Assembly: GCF_023229025.1 (NCBI RefSeq)
Contig: NZ_JALOAA010000016.1
Location: 1-43,965 of the forward strand
Direction: 5' to 3'
Source of the DNA: Sulfurimonas sp.
GTDB lineage: Bacteria; Campylobacterota; Campylobacteria; Campylobacterales; Sulfurimonadaceae
DNA: 43,965 nucleotides
Under the pieces are notes generated by a model, which searched no databases, was not told the DNA's origin, and saw only the letters and a program-made list of their open reading frames with translations. How positions within the stretch are numbered: the first letter of the stretch is position 1; the number at the start of each line of letters is the position of its first letter. A program made the translations under genes and the position numbers. This document shows, piece by piece, positions 1 to 7,926 of this stretch.

Positions 1-1017
1 ATGGCAAAAAAATTCTCACTTAGTGTTGAGGTTTTAGTCGCTGGAAACAATATTAAACTACTAAACAAGCAGATAAAAGAGCACAACCCAAAAATTGTAG
101 TTATCGCCGATAAAGCAGATGTTTCAAAAGTGAATCATAAAAATGTTTTTTATGGGCAAGATGCTATTTTGAGAGTTATAGAAGATTCAAGTAGCGAGCT
201 AGTCGTAAATGCGCTTGTCGGTTTCTTAGGATTACCGCCGACACTTACTGCGCTTAAATACGGCAAAAGAGTGGCTCTTGCAAACAAAGAGTCGCTTGTG
301 GCTTGCGGAGCATTCATAGAGAGTTCAAAAATTCAACCAATTGATAGCGAACACTTTGGACTTTGGTACTTGATGCAGAACAGACCCGTAGAGAAGATGA
401 TTATAACTGCAAGCGGGGGAGCATTTCGTGACTGGGAGATAAAAAGGCTTCAAAACGCGACTCTAGCGGACACACAAAAACATCCAAACTGGTCGATGGG
501 ACAAAAGATAACCATAGATAGTGCAACTATGATGAACAAGATGTTTGAACTCTTGGAGGCAAGATGGCTATTTGGCGAGGGCAGATATGACGCTATCATC
601 GAGACTAAATCACTCATTCACGCGCTCATAGATTTTAAAGACGGCTCGACTACGGCGCACTTTGCAAATGCAAGTATGCAGCTCCCTATAGCTTTTGCAC
701 TTAACGCTAAGATGGAAGAGAATATACTCCCTCATGTAGATTTGTTAAAAGTAGGCTCCCTAGAGTTTCGCCAAATCACAACCGATAGATACCCAATCTG
801 GCAGATAAAAGAGGAGCTCTTAAAAAATCCTGCAAGAGGAACGGTCATAAACGCCGCAAACGAAGTGGCAATAGAGAAGTTTATAGCTCGTGAGATAGGT
901 TTTATGGATATAGCAAAAAACATTATAAAAGCGTATGAGAAGTTCGATGCCGTGCCAAAAAGTGTAGATGAAGTGTTTGCTCTTGATGAAGAAGTTAGAA
1001 GATATATAAAAAAATGA
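1..1017 (+). CDS. dxr: 1-deoxy-D-xylulose 5-phosphate reductoisomerase, 5' end cut by the window
   Basis: This is cytosolic Dxr, which converts DXP to methylerythritol 4-phosphate with NADPH in the non-mevalonate isoprenoid pathway. Conserved blocks are visible: NKESLV, the metal-binding PIDSEHF, TASGGAFRDW and the serine-rich substrate loop region TIDSATMMNK. The family begins with a GxTGSIG dinucleotide-binding loop about 15-20 residues before the first residue seen here, and that loop is absent. The ATG at base 1 is therefore probably an internal methionine and the true start lies outside the window. The stop overlaps the next start as ATGA, so translation is probably coupled to the methyltransferase. 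Confidence 0.95.
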   Translation: MAKKFSLSVEVLVAGNNIKLLNKQIKEHNPKIVVIADKADVSKVNHKNVFYGQDAILRVIEDSSSELVVNALVGFLGLPPTLTALKYGKRVALANKESLVACGAFIESSKIQPIDSEHFGLWYLMQNRPVEKMIITASGGAFRDWEIKRLQNATLADTQKHPNWSMGQKITIDSATMMNKMFELLEARWLFGEGRYDAIIETKSLIHALIDFKDGSTTAHFANASMQLPIAFALNAKMEENILPHVDLLKVGSLEFRQITTDRYPIWQIKEELLKNPARGTVINAANEVAIEKFIAREIGFMDIAKNIIKAYEKFDAVPKSVDEVFALDEEVRRYIKK

Positions 1018-2018
1018 ATTATATAGGCTCAAAATTTAAACTAGCATCATTTCTAAAAGAAGAAATCACAAAAGCCGTAGGGAGTGATTTGTCTCAAAAA
1101 GTATTTTGCGATATTTTTGCAGGAACGGGGATAGTCGGGCGCACTTTTAAAAAAGATGTAAAAAAAGTAATAAGCAATGATCTAGAAGATTATAGTTTTG
1201 TGCTCAATAAAAACTATATTGAAAATCACGAAGAGATAGTGGGTAAAGAAGGGTTTATTGAAGAGCTAAACTCTTTAAAGCTAATTGATAGCGGCTTTAT
1301 CTACAATCATTACTGTATGGGTAGCGGAAGCCAGAGACAATACTTTAGTGATGAAAACGGTAAAAAGATAGATACTATTAGAACAAAATTAAAAGAGTGG
1401 AGTGAGAGAAAAAAAATAGAAGATGATTTGTACTATTTTTTGCTGGCTTCTTTACTTGAAAGTGCCGACAAAGTCGCAAATACAGCTTCTGTCTATGGAG
1501 CATACTTGAAGCACTTAAAAAAATCGGCACAAAAAGAGTTGGTACTACAGAGCGCACACTTTGAGCTTAACGATAACCCTCATGAAGTTTATAAAAGCGA
1601 TAGCAACGAGCTGATAAAAAAGATTCAAGGAGATATTTTGTATCTTGATCCGCCTTACAATCAAAGGCAGTATAGTGCAAACTATCATCTCTTAAACACT
1701 ATCGCTCTCTATGATGAGTTTGTTCCAAAGGGTAAAACAGGGATGAGAGAGTATAACCGCTCAAACTACTGTAAAAAACAAGAAGTAGCTAAAAGTTTTG
1801 AGGATCTTATCAAAAATGCTGATTTTAAATATATCTTCTTGAGTTATAACAATGAAGGTTTGATGAGCAGTGAACAAACAAGAGCTATTATGGAAAAATA
1901 TGGGAAGTATGATCTAAAAACCAAAGAGTACCAAAGATTTAAAGCAGACAAGACCCAAAACAGAAACCATACTGCAAATAGTACTTTTGAGTATTTGCAT
2001 ATTTTGGAGAAAGTATAG
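1014..2018 (+). CDS. D12-class DNA N6-adenine methyltransferase (orphan)
   Basis: This is a 334-residue DNA adenine methyltransferase. The N-terminal NYIGSKxKL block is the usual opening of D12 enzymes. The SAM-binding motif I appears as DIFAGTGIVG near residue 40, and the catalytic motif is DPPYNQRQY near residue 212. The DPPY followed by N-x-RQY resembles the variant in FokI-like methyltransferases (family knowledge from memory); the target sequence cannot be read from this. No restriction endonuclease lies beside it. It sits between the housekeeping genes dxr and tsaD with a four-base start/stop overlap on its left, so it is expressed as part of that operon. It may be an epigenetic or protective orphan, or the remnant of a lost restriction system. 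Confidence 0.88.
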   Translation: MNYIGSKFKLASFLKEEITKAVGSDLSQKVFCDIFAGTGIVGRTFKKDVKKVISNDLEDYSFVLNKNYIENHEEIVGKEGFIEELNSLKLIDSGFIYNHYCMGSGSQRQYFSDENGKKIDTIRTKLKEWSERKKIEDDLYYFLLASLLESADKVANTASVYGAYLKHLKKSAQKELVLQSAHFELNDNPHEVYKSDSNELIKKIQGDILYLDPPYNQRQYSANYHLLNTIALYDEFVPKGKTGMREYNRSNYCKKQEVAKSFEDLIKNADFKYIFLSYNNEGLMSSEQTRAIMEKYGKYDLKTKEYQRFKADKTQNRNHTANSTFEYLHILEKV

Positions 2019-2144
2019 ATGACGGAAAATATTGACAAGGCTGCAAGTGGAGGCGATTTGCTTACTTGGGGAGTAATGTTTGGTCTGCTTATTGTTGTAG
2101 CAATAGGTTTGGCTATTTGGGATAAAAAGAGTACAAAAGAGTAA
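2019..2144 (+). CDS. 41-residue single-pass membrane protein
   Basis: The ATG follows the methyltransferase stop codon directly, and the TAA ends two bases before the tsaD start. The 41-residue product has a short polar N-terminus (MTENIDKAASGGD), one hydrophobic helix of about 20 residues (from LLTWGVMF to GLAIW) and a lysine-rich tail (DKKSTKE). This fits an inner-membrane protein with a cytoplasmic positive tail. The exact fit between two co-oriented genes, with no slack bases, argues for a real gene. I recognise no family and assign no function; it could be a regulatory small membrane protein or a filler peptide that couples translation. Confidence 0.6.
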   Translation: MTENIDKAASGGDLLTWGVMFGLLIVVAIGLAIWDKKSTKE

Positions 2145-2146
2145 AA

Positions 2147-3124
2147 ATGATACTAAGCATAGAGAGTTCATGTGACGACAGCGCCATAGCAATTACAGAG
2201 ATAGCGACAAAAAAGCTTCTTTTTCATAAAAAGATATCTCAAGAGTTGGAGCACTCTGTTTATGGCGGGGTTGTTCCAGAGCTTGCGGCTAGGCTTCATG
2301 CAGAGGCACTTCCAAAGATTTTAGAGGAGTGTAAGCCTTACTTTAAAGAGCTAAAGGCGGTTGCAGTCACATCTTCACCGGGGCTTACAGTCACACTTAT
2401 TGAGGGTGTTGTTATGGCAAAGGCCATCTCTATCGCTCTAGATATACCAATCATCGGAGTAAATCATCTCATAGGACATATCTACTCGCTCTTTATAGAG
2501 AAAGAGACTCAGTTCCCTTTGACGGTTTTGCTGGTCTCAGGCGGGCATACTCAGGTTATGGAAGTAAAAAACCTACAAGAGATAAAAACGATTGCAAAGA
2601 GTATGGATGATAGTTTCGGCGAGAGTTTTGATAAGGTTGCTAAAATGATGAACCTTGGTTATCCCGGTGGTCCTTTGATTCAAGAGTTAGCAAAGGGTGG
2701 AGATAGAAAAAGATACAACTTTACCGTTCCGCTTCATCAGTCGCCACTTATAGCCTTTTCATACTCTGGGCTAAAAAACTCGGTCAGGCTAGCTATAGAA
2801 GCAGCAAATGAGGATGACTTTAAAGATATAGCCGCTTCATTTGAGCATATAGCAACAGCGCATATTATACAGAAGCTAAAAAAATATTTTAAAGCAGTTC
2901 CGCCAAAAACTTTTGCTATAGTAGGCGGAGCTAGTGCAAACTTATATCTTCGTTCCCAGATAGAGGAGCTACTAAAGCCGTATAAGGCAGGTTTGCTATT
3001 AAGCGAACTTAAATACTGCTCAGACAATGCCGCAATGATAGGGAGAGTCGGAGTTGAGATGTATGAAAAAGGTATGTTTAGCTCGCTTGACGAACTAGAA
3101 GTTTGTCCTAAAAGTGTCATTTAG
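2147..3124 (+). CDS. tsaD: tRNA N6-adenosine threonylcarbamoyltransferase
   Basis: TsaD transfers the threonylcarbamoyl group to A37 of tRNAs that read ANN codons, working with TsaB, TsaE and TsaC in the cytoplasm. The 325-residue length is normal for the family. Visible signatures are the opening IESSCDDSAIA block, the metal-binding histidines H107 and H111 in NHLIGH, and SGGHTQ in the second lobe. The SSCDD form replaces the more common SSCDETS. It starts two bases after the small membrane protein, so it belongs to the dxr operon. About 190 bases of noncoding sequence follow before tpx. Confidence 0.96.
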   Translation: MILSIESSCDDSAIAITEIATKKLLFHKKISQELEHSVYGGVVPELAARLHAEALPKILEECKPYFKELKAVAVTSSPGLTVTLIEGVVMAKAISIALDIPIIGVNHLIGHIYSLFIEKETQFPLTVLLVSGGHTQVMEVKNLQEIKTIAKSMDDSFGESFDKVAKMMNLGYPGGPLIQELAKGGDRKRYNFTVPLHQSPLIAFSYSGLKNSVRLAIEAANEDDFKDIAASFEHIATAHIIQKLKKYFKAVPPKTFAIVGGASANLYLRSQIEELLKPYKAGLLLSELKYCSDNAAMIGRVGVEMYEKGMFSSLDELEVCPKSVI

Positions 3125-3222
3125 CTTAAAAAATTCTTGGCGTAATATGCATTTTTTCTAAGTTAAGAGCAAAATTATTTCATTTCAAATATACTTCTTT
3201 CACAAAAAGTAATAAATCATAT

Positions 3223-3240
3223 TTGACATGAATGTGTCAA
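3223..3240. promoter_or_regulatory. Inverted repeat TTGACA-N6-TGTCAA upstream of tpx
   Basis: Two perfect 6-base arms are separated by six bases in the 192-base gap between tsaD and tpx, about 76 bases before the tpx start. The left arm also reads as a consensus -35 element, but I see no convincing -10 element 17 bases further on. It could be an operator for a peroxide- or redox-responsive repressor. That role is inference only. Confidence 0.35.
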
Positions 3241-3316
3241 GCTTTAGTGCCTTAACGGCTAGCATAGATGGCGGAATTACTTCCAATATCGTTTAAAATA
3301 AAATTAAGGAATAAAA

Positions 3317-3820
3317 ATGGCAACTACAAAATTCAAAGGTACAGACGTAGAACTATTAGGAAATGAAGTAAATGTTGGTGATAAAGCACCGGAAGTAACA
3401 GTTGTAAACTCAGATGGTTTAGGCGATGTAGTAGTTGGTGGCGCTCAAGGCGTTAAGCAACTAATCATAGTTGTTCCTTCTCTAGATACAGGCGTATGTG
3501 CTACTGAGACTCGTAACTTCAATGCAAAAGCTTCTAAATTAGAGGGCGTTAAAACTACTGTTGTCTCTATGGACTTACCATTTGCATCTGGTAGATTTTG
3601 TGCTGCAGAGGGAATTGACAAGTTAACTGTTGCATCTGACTTTAGAAATAAAGACTTTGCAAACGCTTATGGCGTACTACTTGGCGGTTCTGTTCTTGCG
3701 GGTGTTACATGTAGAGCAATTTTTGTTGTTGACGAAAATGGAATCGTTACTTACAAAGAGATTGTTCCTGAAATCACAGAAGAGCCAAACTACGACGCTG
3801 CAATCGCTGCTGCTAACTAA
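3317..3820 (+). CDS. tpx: Thiol peroxidase
   Basis: Tpx is an atypical 2-Cys peroxiredoxin that reduces hydrogen peroxide and alkyl hydroperoxides with thioredoxin as electron donor. The 167-residue protein carries the peroxidatic cysteine C61 in PSLDTGVCATETR and the resolving cysteine C95 in GRFCAAEG, the same spacing as E. coli Tpx. The ribosome binding site AAGGA precedes the ATG closely. It stands alone between two noncoding regions, with an inverted repeat upstream and a hairpin downstream, and is probably monocistronic. Confidence 0.97.
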   Translation: MATTKFKGTDVELLGNEVNVGDKAPEVTVVNSDGLGDVVVGGAQGVKQLIIVVPSLDTGVCATETRNFNAKASKLEGVKTTVVSMDLPFASGRFCAAEGIDKLTVASDFRNKDFANAYGVLLGGSVLAGVTCRAIFVVDENGIVTYKEIVPEITEEPNYDAAIAAAN

Positions 3821-3847
3821 TTATACAAACTTCTCCTTCTTCTTTAC

Positions 3848-3867
3848 TATAGGGCTTTTGCCCTATA
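3848..3867. terminator. Hairpin downstream of tpx
   Basis: A perfect 8-bp stem (TATAGGGC / GCCCTATA) with a TTTT loop lies 28 bases after the tpx stop. There is no T-run directly after it, so it may stabilise the tpx mRNA or terminate only weakly. Confidence 0.5.
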
Positions 3868-3884
3868 TCAATCAAGCAAAATTT

Positions 3885-3893
3885 TGATACAAT
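3885..3893 (+). promoter_or_regulatory. Extended -10 promoter element of the outer membrane protein gene
   Basis: The sequence TGATACAAT matches an extended -10 element (TG-n-TACAAT), 29 bases before the ATG. Campylobacterota sigma-70 promoters often lack a clear -35 element, so the absence of one here is not a strong objection. Confidence 0.45.
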
Positions 3894-3922
3894 AATCCTA
3901 TCTACAGAGAAGGATTTCACAT

Positions 3923-4678
3923 ATGAAAAAAGTTTTATACACTTTTGTCTGCAGTACGGTTTTCGTCACTACCGTTATGGCTGATATTGCAAGAGTTGAG
4001 ATGGGTGTGGGTGCATGGTTGCAAACTTCAAAAGGTAGCGCGTCTTATAGTGACGGCGGAGCTGATGGTAGCTATACCTCAAGCAAAAAAGATTCTACAG
4101 AGCCTTATATTTGGCTACTTATAAAACATCCGATTCCTGTTTTGCCAAACTTAAGAGTCGAGTATGTCTCTATGGAGGATGACGGCACAGCAAGCGGTCA
4201 GTTTAAAGATTTTGATATCGGTACAGGAAACTTTACCACTCTCTCTTACGACATGAAACAGTACGATATTATTCCCTACTATAACATTCTTGATAACACG
4301 GGTTGGGTAACGCTTGATTTGGGTTTAGATATTAAAATCATTGATGCATCTTATACGGCAGCGCCTTCAGCTCCATTTTTAGGCTACAGCGATAGTGTGA
4401 CTTTTGCTATTCCTCTTCTTTACGCAAGAGTAAGAGTTGAGATTCCATCAACTGAGATTGGTCTAGAGTCTGATATAAAGTACGTTACAACCGGTGATTC
4501 TACAGCTTATGATATTAGAGCAAAAGTTGATTATACTTTAGATTTTGTTCCTGTTGTGCAGCCTGCTTTGGAAGTTGGATATAGAGTTCAAAAGTTAGAC
4601 ATTGACGAGAGCGGTGTTGATGCAAAATTAGATATTGATTTTTCAGGCTTTTATGCAGGATTGATGCTTCGTTTTTAA
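3923..4678 (+). CDS. Outer membrane beta-barrel protein, TIGR04219-like
   Basis: The 251-residue protein opens with a Sec signal peptide (about residues 1-20, cleavage after VMA). The mature part alternates hydrophobic and polar residues in short strands separated by glycine/serine-rich turns and ends in phenylalanine (GLMLRF), the usual C-terminal signal for outer membrane barrel insertion. It resembles the Campylobacterota-restricted family TIGR04219, recalled from memory. The molecular role of that family is not established. It has its own promoter-like element and RBS (AGAGAAGGA) and faces tex tail-to-tail. Confidence 0.75.
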   Translation: MKKVLYTFVCSTVFVTTVMADIARVEMGVGAWLQTSKGSASYSDGGADGSYTSSKKDSTEPYIWLLIKHPIPVLPNLRVEYVSMEDDGTASGQFKDFDIGTGNFTTLSYDMKQYDIIPYYNILDNTGWVTLDLGLDIKIIDASYTAAPSAPFLGYSDSVTFAIPLLYARVRVEIPSTEIGLESDIKYVTTGDSTAYDIRAKVDYTLDFVPVVQPALEVGYRVQKLDIDESGVDAKLDIDFSGFYAGLMLRF

Positions 4679-4680
4679 CT

Positions 4681-4701
4681 GCTTAGCCTACAAGGCTAAG
4701 C
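4681..4701. terminator. Hairpin between the outer membrane protein gene and tex
   Basis: A perfect 8-bp stem (GCTTAGCC / GGCTAAGC) with loop TACAA lies between the two convergent genes and contains the tex stop codon. Neither side has a strong T-run, so it is at best a weak bidirectional terminator. Confidence 0.45.
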
Positions 4702-6776
4702 CCAACTTTTCCTTCATCTATCGAGATTACCTCTATTTGAGGCAGATATTGATTTAGCGAGAGAACTTCAAGTGGATGAGAGACTCTTTTTGCACTCATC
4801 TTTGAGATATGAATCATTCCGTCATTTTTAAGCCCGATGTCCACAAATGCCCCAAAATCTGCAATATTTCTCACAACTCCCGAGACAAAACTTCCAACAC
4901 GAAGCATTTTTATATCTGTTATGCCATCTTTAAACGGAATTGGCGGCAGCTCTTCTCTTGGGTCAAATCCGGGTTTACTAAGCTCTTTAATGATGTCTTT
5001 TAGAGTTTCAGCTCCAACACCAAGTTCTTTTGCTTTAGCTTGGATATCTATCGTTATTAAGTCTAAGCCGATTAATTTCTTTGCAACTTCATAACTCTCT
5101 GGATGGATACCGCTGTTGTCAAAGGGATTTTTTGCATCTTTTATGCGGATAAATCCAGCTGCCTGCTCATAAGCTTTTCTACCTAATCCTTTTACTTTTA
5201 AGAGTTGCTCTTTTGTTTTAAAAGTTCCATTCTCTTCCCTAAAAGCTATGATGTTTTGGGCAATTTTTGAGCCTATTCCCGCTACATAAGATAAAAGTGA
5301 GAGAGAGGCGGAGTTTATGTCTACTCCTACACGGTTAACCAAATCAATAGTTACATCTGTTAGCTTTTTTTCCAAAAGTTTCTGGTCAACGTCATGTTGA
5401 TACTGCCCTATGCCTAAAGATTTTGGGTCTATTTTTACAAGTGCCGCCATCGGGTCTTGGAGTCTTTGAGCGATAGAGATAGCGCCTCTTATTGTTACAT
5501 CAAGATTTGGGTATTCAAGTGCGGCTATCTTAGAAGCGGAGTAAACAGATGCTCCCGCTTCTGAGACAACTGTGTAGTTGAGTTTTACTCCCTCTTCTTT
5601 GTTGATTCGTGCAAAAAACTCCTGAGTCTCTCTTGAGCCTGTTCCATTGCCGATGGCTACACCTGTTATGTTATACTTTTTTGTTAGTGTTAGTACTCTG
5701 TTTTTAGAGTTTTCATAATCTCTCTGCGGCTGGGTCGGGTAGATGACGCATGACTCAAGGTAGTTTCCGTTCTCATCAATAACTGCAAGTTTGCACCCTG
5801 TTCTAAAAGCAGGATCAACGCCTAAGATCACTCTTTTTGTAACTGGAGGAGTCATTAAAAGCTGATTTAGATTTTTGCCAAAAACGGAGATTGCGGCACT
5901 ATCAGCTCTCTCTTTTAGCTCAACGTGAACCTCTCTCTCAAGTGAGGGAAGCAGTAGTCGTTTTAGTCCATCTCTGTATGCTTCAAAAAGCAGCTCTTTT
6001 GATGTTGAAGCATTACGGGGGATTTTGTACTCTTTTATATTTGCTTCTATTTTTTCTATGTCGATGCTTATCTTTACACTTAACTCTCTCTCTTTTACGC
6101 CGCGCATAATGGCAAGATAGCGGTGAGATGGAATGTAGGCTACTTTTTCACTTTTTCCTTCAAAGTTTTTAAAAGTTCCGTTTTCATCAAAGTTTTTTCT
6201 CTTTTTAACTTCTAAAATACCAAAACGAAGCATACCGTTTCTGATGGCTTCACGTTCACGAGGTATATCGGCATAACGCTCTGCTAAAATGTCCTGTGCT
6301 CCTTGGATAGCATCTTCAACTGAAGTAACACCGCCTTTTACAAACTCTTTTGCTTTTGATTTAAACTCACTCGTAGTAAGACGTGCTTTTTCTAAGATGT
6401 CAGCAAGTGGTGTAAGCCCATTCTCTATGGCAGTTGCGGCACGTGAGCTCTTTTTCTCTTTATATGGACGGTAAATATCCTCTAAAACTCTTAAGCTCTC
6501 AGCCTCTTCTATGCTCTTTTTTATTGCGTTGGTTAAAGTGGCTCTCTCTGCAATTAGCCTTGAGATTTCCTCTTTACGCTCAAGCAGTTTTTTGGCACTC
6601 ATGTAGATACTCTCAAACTCACGAAGTACTTCATCATCGGCTCCGCCTGTCATCTCTTTGCGGTAACGTGCCATGAATGGGATGGTAGAGCCCTCATCAA
6701 GAAGCTTTAAAATATTTTCAATATGCTCTTTCTTTAGCTCTGTTTTTTTGGTTAGTAGATTGATTAAATTATTAAT
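4683..6776 (-). CDS. tex: Tex-family RNA-binding transcription accessory protein, probable ATT start
   Basis: Tex is a cytoplasmic nucleic-acid-binding protein with an N-terminal helical region, a YqgF/RNase H-like core (around ILGVDPAFRTGCKLAV), helix-hairpin-helix repeats (SYVAGIGSKIAQNII, LLKVKGLGRKAYEQAAGF) and a C-terminal S1 domain (GSFVSGVVRNIADFGAFVDI). The first ATG, at 6674, would remove the conserved LLDEGSTIPF block. The reading frame stays open and family-like upstream of it, with no ATG, GTG or TTG until a stop. ATT at 6776 follows the purine-rich GAGGG at a suitable distance and overlaps the DUF234 stop by one base (ATTAA). That start gives 697 residues. The gene identity is certain; the exact start is inferred. 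Confidence 0.88.
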   Translation of the reverse strand: MNNLINLLTKKTELKKEHIENILKLLDEGSTIPFMARYRKEMTGGADDEVLREFESIYMSAKKLLERKEEISRLIAERATLTNAIKKSIEEAESLRVLEDIYRPYKEKKSSRAATAIENGLTPLADILEKARLTTSEFKSKAKEFVKGGVTSVEDAIQGAQDILAERYADIPREREAIRNGMLRFGILEVKKRKNFDENGTFKNFEGKSEKVAYIPSHRYLAIMRGVKERELSVKISIDIEKIEANIKEYKIPRNASTSKELLFEAYRDGLKRLLLPSLEREVHVELKERADSAAISVFGKNLNQLLMTPPVTKRVILGVDPAFRTGCKLAVIDENGNYLESCVIYPTQPQRDYENSKNRVLTLTKKYNITGVAIGNGTGSRETQEFFARINKEEGVKLNYTVVSEAGASVYSASKIAALEYPNLDVTIRGAISIAQRLQDPMAALVKIDPKSLGIGQYQHDVDQKLLEKKLTDVTIDLVNRVGVDINSASLSLLSYVAGIGSKIAQNIIAFREENGTFKTKEQLLKVKGLGRKAYEQAAGFIRIKDAKNPFDNSGIHPESYEVAKKLIGLDLITIDIQAKAKELGVGAETLKDIIKELSKPGFDPREELPPIPFKDGITDIKMLRVGSFVSGVVRNIADFGAFVDIGLKNDGMIHISKMSAKRVSHPLEVLSLNQYLPQIEVISIDEGKVGLSLVG

Positions 6777-7686
6777 ATCTTTTTCCCTCGCACTCTATAA
6801 AATCTTTTTGGCTCAAATCTTCTAAGAGAGTTTTAAAACTCTTAAGAGCAAAAAGCTTTACATTTTCGCCTTTTAGGGCTTTTAGCTCATTTGAAAAACC
6901 GCCCTTTGAGACGATTATGCTAATATCGGGTGCAAGTTCTGCAAGTTGACACTGCTCGCGTAGTTTTGTAAGAGAGCTCTTTTTTGCTTTTTGGTTTGAG
7001 TATCTGCACGCACCCGCAATAACTTTGCCGGACTTTGTTTTTGCCAAAATATCTATCTGCGTATTTCTATCCCAATAACTTCCTATCTCTACAATAGGAT
7101 CATCATTGAAACTTTTTTTTACAAGCTCATGTGAGAGCTTTAAAAATATAAGCTCATAAAATTCACTCTTTCGGTTAACAAAGGACTCTTTTGCCTCTTT
7201 GAAGTCTCCCTCTTTTATAGTTTTAAAAAACGGCGATACAAAGGCAAACCAAAAGCGCATAAATGGAGTGTTGAAGCTTAGTTTTTCATCTACTTTCTCA
7301 TCACTATTCGGCGGTGACTCAAGTGAGAACTCGGTTTTTAAAATTCCTTTATCGCAAAGTGCATCAATAGCATCTTCGCCCTCAGCTCTTGAGATACGCG
7401 CTCTCTTTAGCGCAGAGTGAATCCGTCCATCACCAACGGCAGCGGCACTTAAAAGCAAGTGGCTTATCTTGTCGCTATGAGTTACTTTTGTAATGTCGCC
7501 ATGAATATAGGTATAGTTTTTTAAAATCTTGCTCTCAATCAACTCTTCAAGGCTCTTTGACATATCAACACTCCAACTCATCCCGCCAAAAACCGCAAAA
7601 TACTCTATAGCCTGCTCTATATCTTGAGGATTGTTCTGAAAATAAAAAGAGCGAAATTGCTGAAGTAGTGTCGGTTTTTTTGACAT
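6772..7686 (-). CDS. Stand-alone DUF234 domain protein
   Basis: The 304-residue protein resembles the C-terminal part of archaeal-type ATPases that carry DUF234, but it lacks the P-loop ATPase half. Residues about 1-130 look like helical winged-helix segments. The C-terminal part resembles a PD-(D/E)xK nuclease fold: EIGSYWDRNTQIDILA, then GKVIAGACR. In related proteins the last motif is usually GECK or similar; here it is GACR, so the catalytic E-x-K pair is lost and nuclease activity is unlikely. It lies directly upstream of tex and overlaps its probable start. Its function is unknown. Confidence 0.7.
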   Translation of the reverse strand: MSKKPTLLQQFRSFYFQNNPQDIEQAIEYFAVFGGMSWSVDMSKSLEELIESKILKNYTYIHGDITKVTHSDKISHLLLSAAAVGDGRIHSALKRARISRAEGEDAIDALCDKGILKTEFSLESPPNSDEKVDEKLSFNTPFMRFWFAFVSPFFKTIKEGDFKEAKESFVNRKSEFYELIFLKLSHELVKKSFNDDPIVEIGSYWDRNTQIDILAKTKSGKVIAGACRYSNQKAKKSSLTKLREQCQLAELAPDISIIVSKGGFSNELKALKGENVKLFALKSFKTLLEDLSQKDFIECEGKRY

Positions 7687-7712
7687 GTAAGAGCCTTGGA
7701 GTTGTTTTTGAA

Positions 7713-7735
7713 ATTATACTTGAATAAAGATTATA
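7713..7735 (-). promoter_or_regulatory. Possible promoter region of the DUF234-tex operon
   Basis: On the minus strand, two perfect TATAAT hexamers (7713-7718 and 7730-7735) lie 27 to 44 bases upstream of the DUF234 start. No consensus -35 element accompanies them. Confidence 0.4.
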
Positions 7736-7777
7736 TTGTATAAAAAAGCACTCTATTTGCATATTGAAAGTTTTTAA

Positions 7778-7786
7778 TGCTAAAAT
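7778..7786 (+). promoter_or_regulatory. Extended -10 promoter element of tRNA-Arg
   Basis: TGCTAAAAT matches TG-n-TAAAAT. It ends 17 bases before the mature tRNA 5' end, which would leave a leader of about 10 bases. Confidence 0.5.
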
Positions 7787-7803
7787 TTCACTCTCTAAAA
7801 TTT

Positions 7804-7879
7804 CTCCTCATCGCTTAATAGGATAAAGCAGTCCCCTCCTAAGGGATAGCTCGAGGTTCGACTCCTCGTGGGGAGACCA
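7804..7879 (+). tRNA. tRNA-Arg, anticodon CCT
   Basis: A full cloverleaf can be drawn by hand. The acceptor stem CTCCTCA pairs with TGGGGAG (one G-T pair). The D stem is GCTT/AAGC with GG in its loop. The anticodon stem GTCCC/GGGAT holds loop CTCCTAA, so the anticodon is CCT, reading AGG. The T stem is CGAGG/CCTCG with loop TTCGACT. The discriminator base is A and CCA is encoded. The length is 76 bases. It is single, between the DUF234 operon and the FliK-like gene. Confidence 0.96.
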
Positions 7880-7926
7880 ATTTTTATTTAATAACCTACC
7901 GCCGTCTTTTTATTTTTACTAGAGAA

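Noticed and set aside
820..1032. 70-residue open frame antisense to the dxr end
   Set aside because: Antisense shadow of a gene with clear family motifs; no RBS.
1014..2018. A restriction-modification or defence island around the methyltransferase
   Set aside because: Both neighbours are housekeeping genes and no endonuclease, specificity subunit or mobile element is visible.
2737..3120. 127-residue open frame on the minus strand
   Set aside because: It is antisense to tsaD, whose conserved motifs are on the plus strand. No RBS or family match is visible.
7804..7879. tRNA-Arg as an integration site of a mobile element
   Set aside because: No integrase or direct repeat of the tRNA 3' end is seen downstream in the window.
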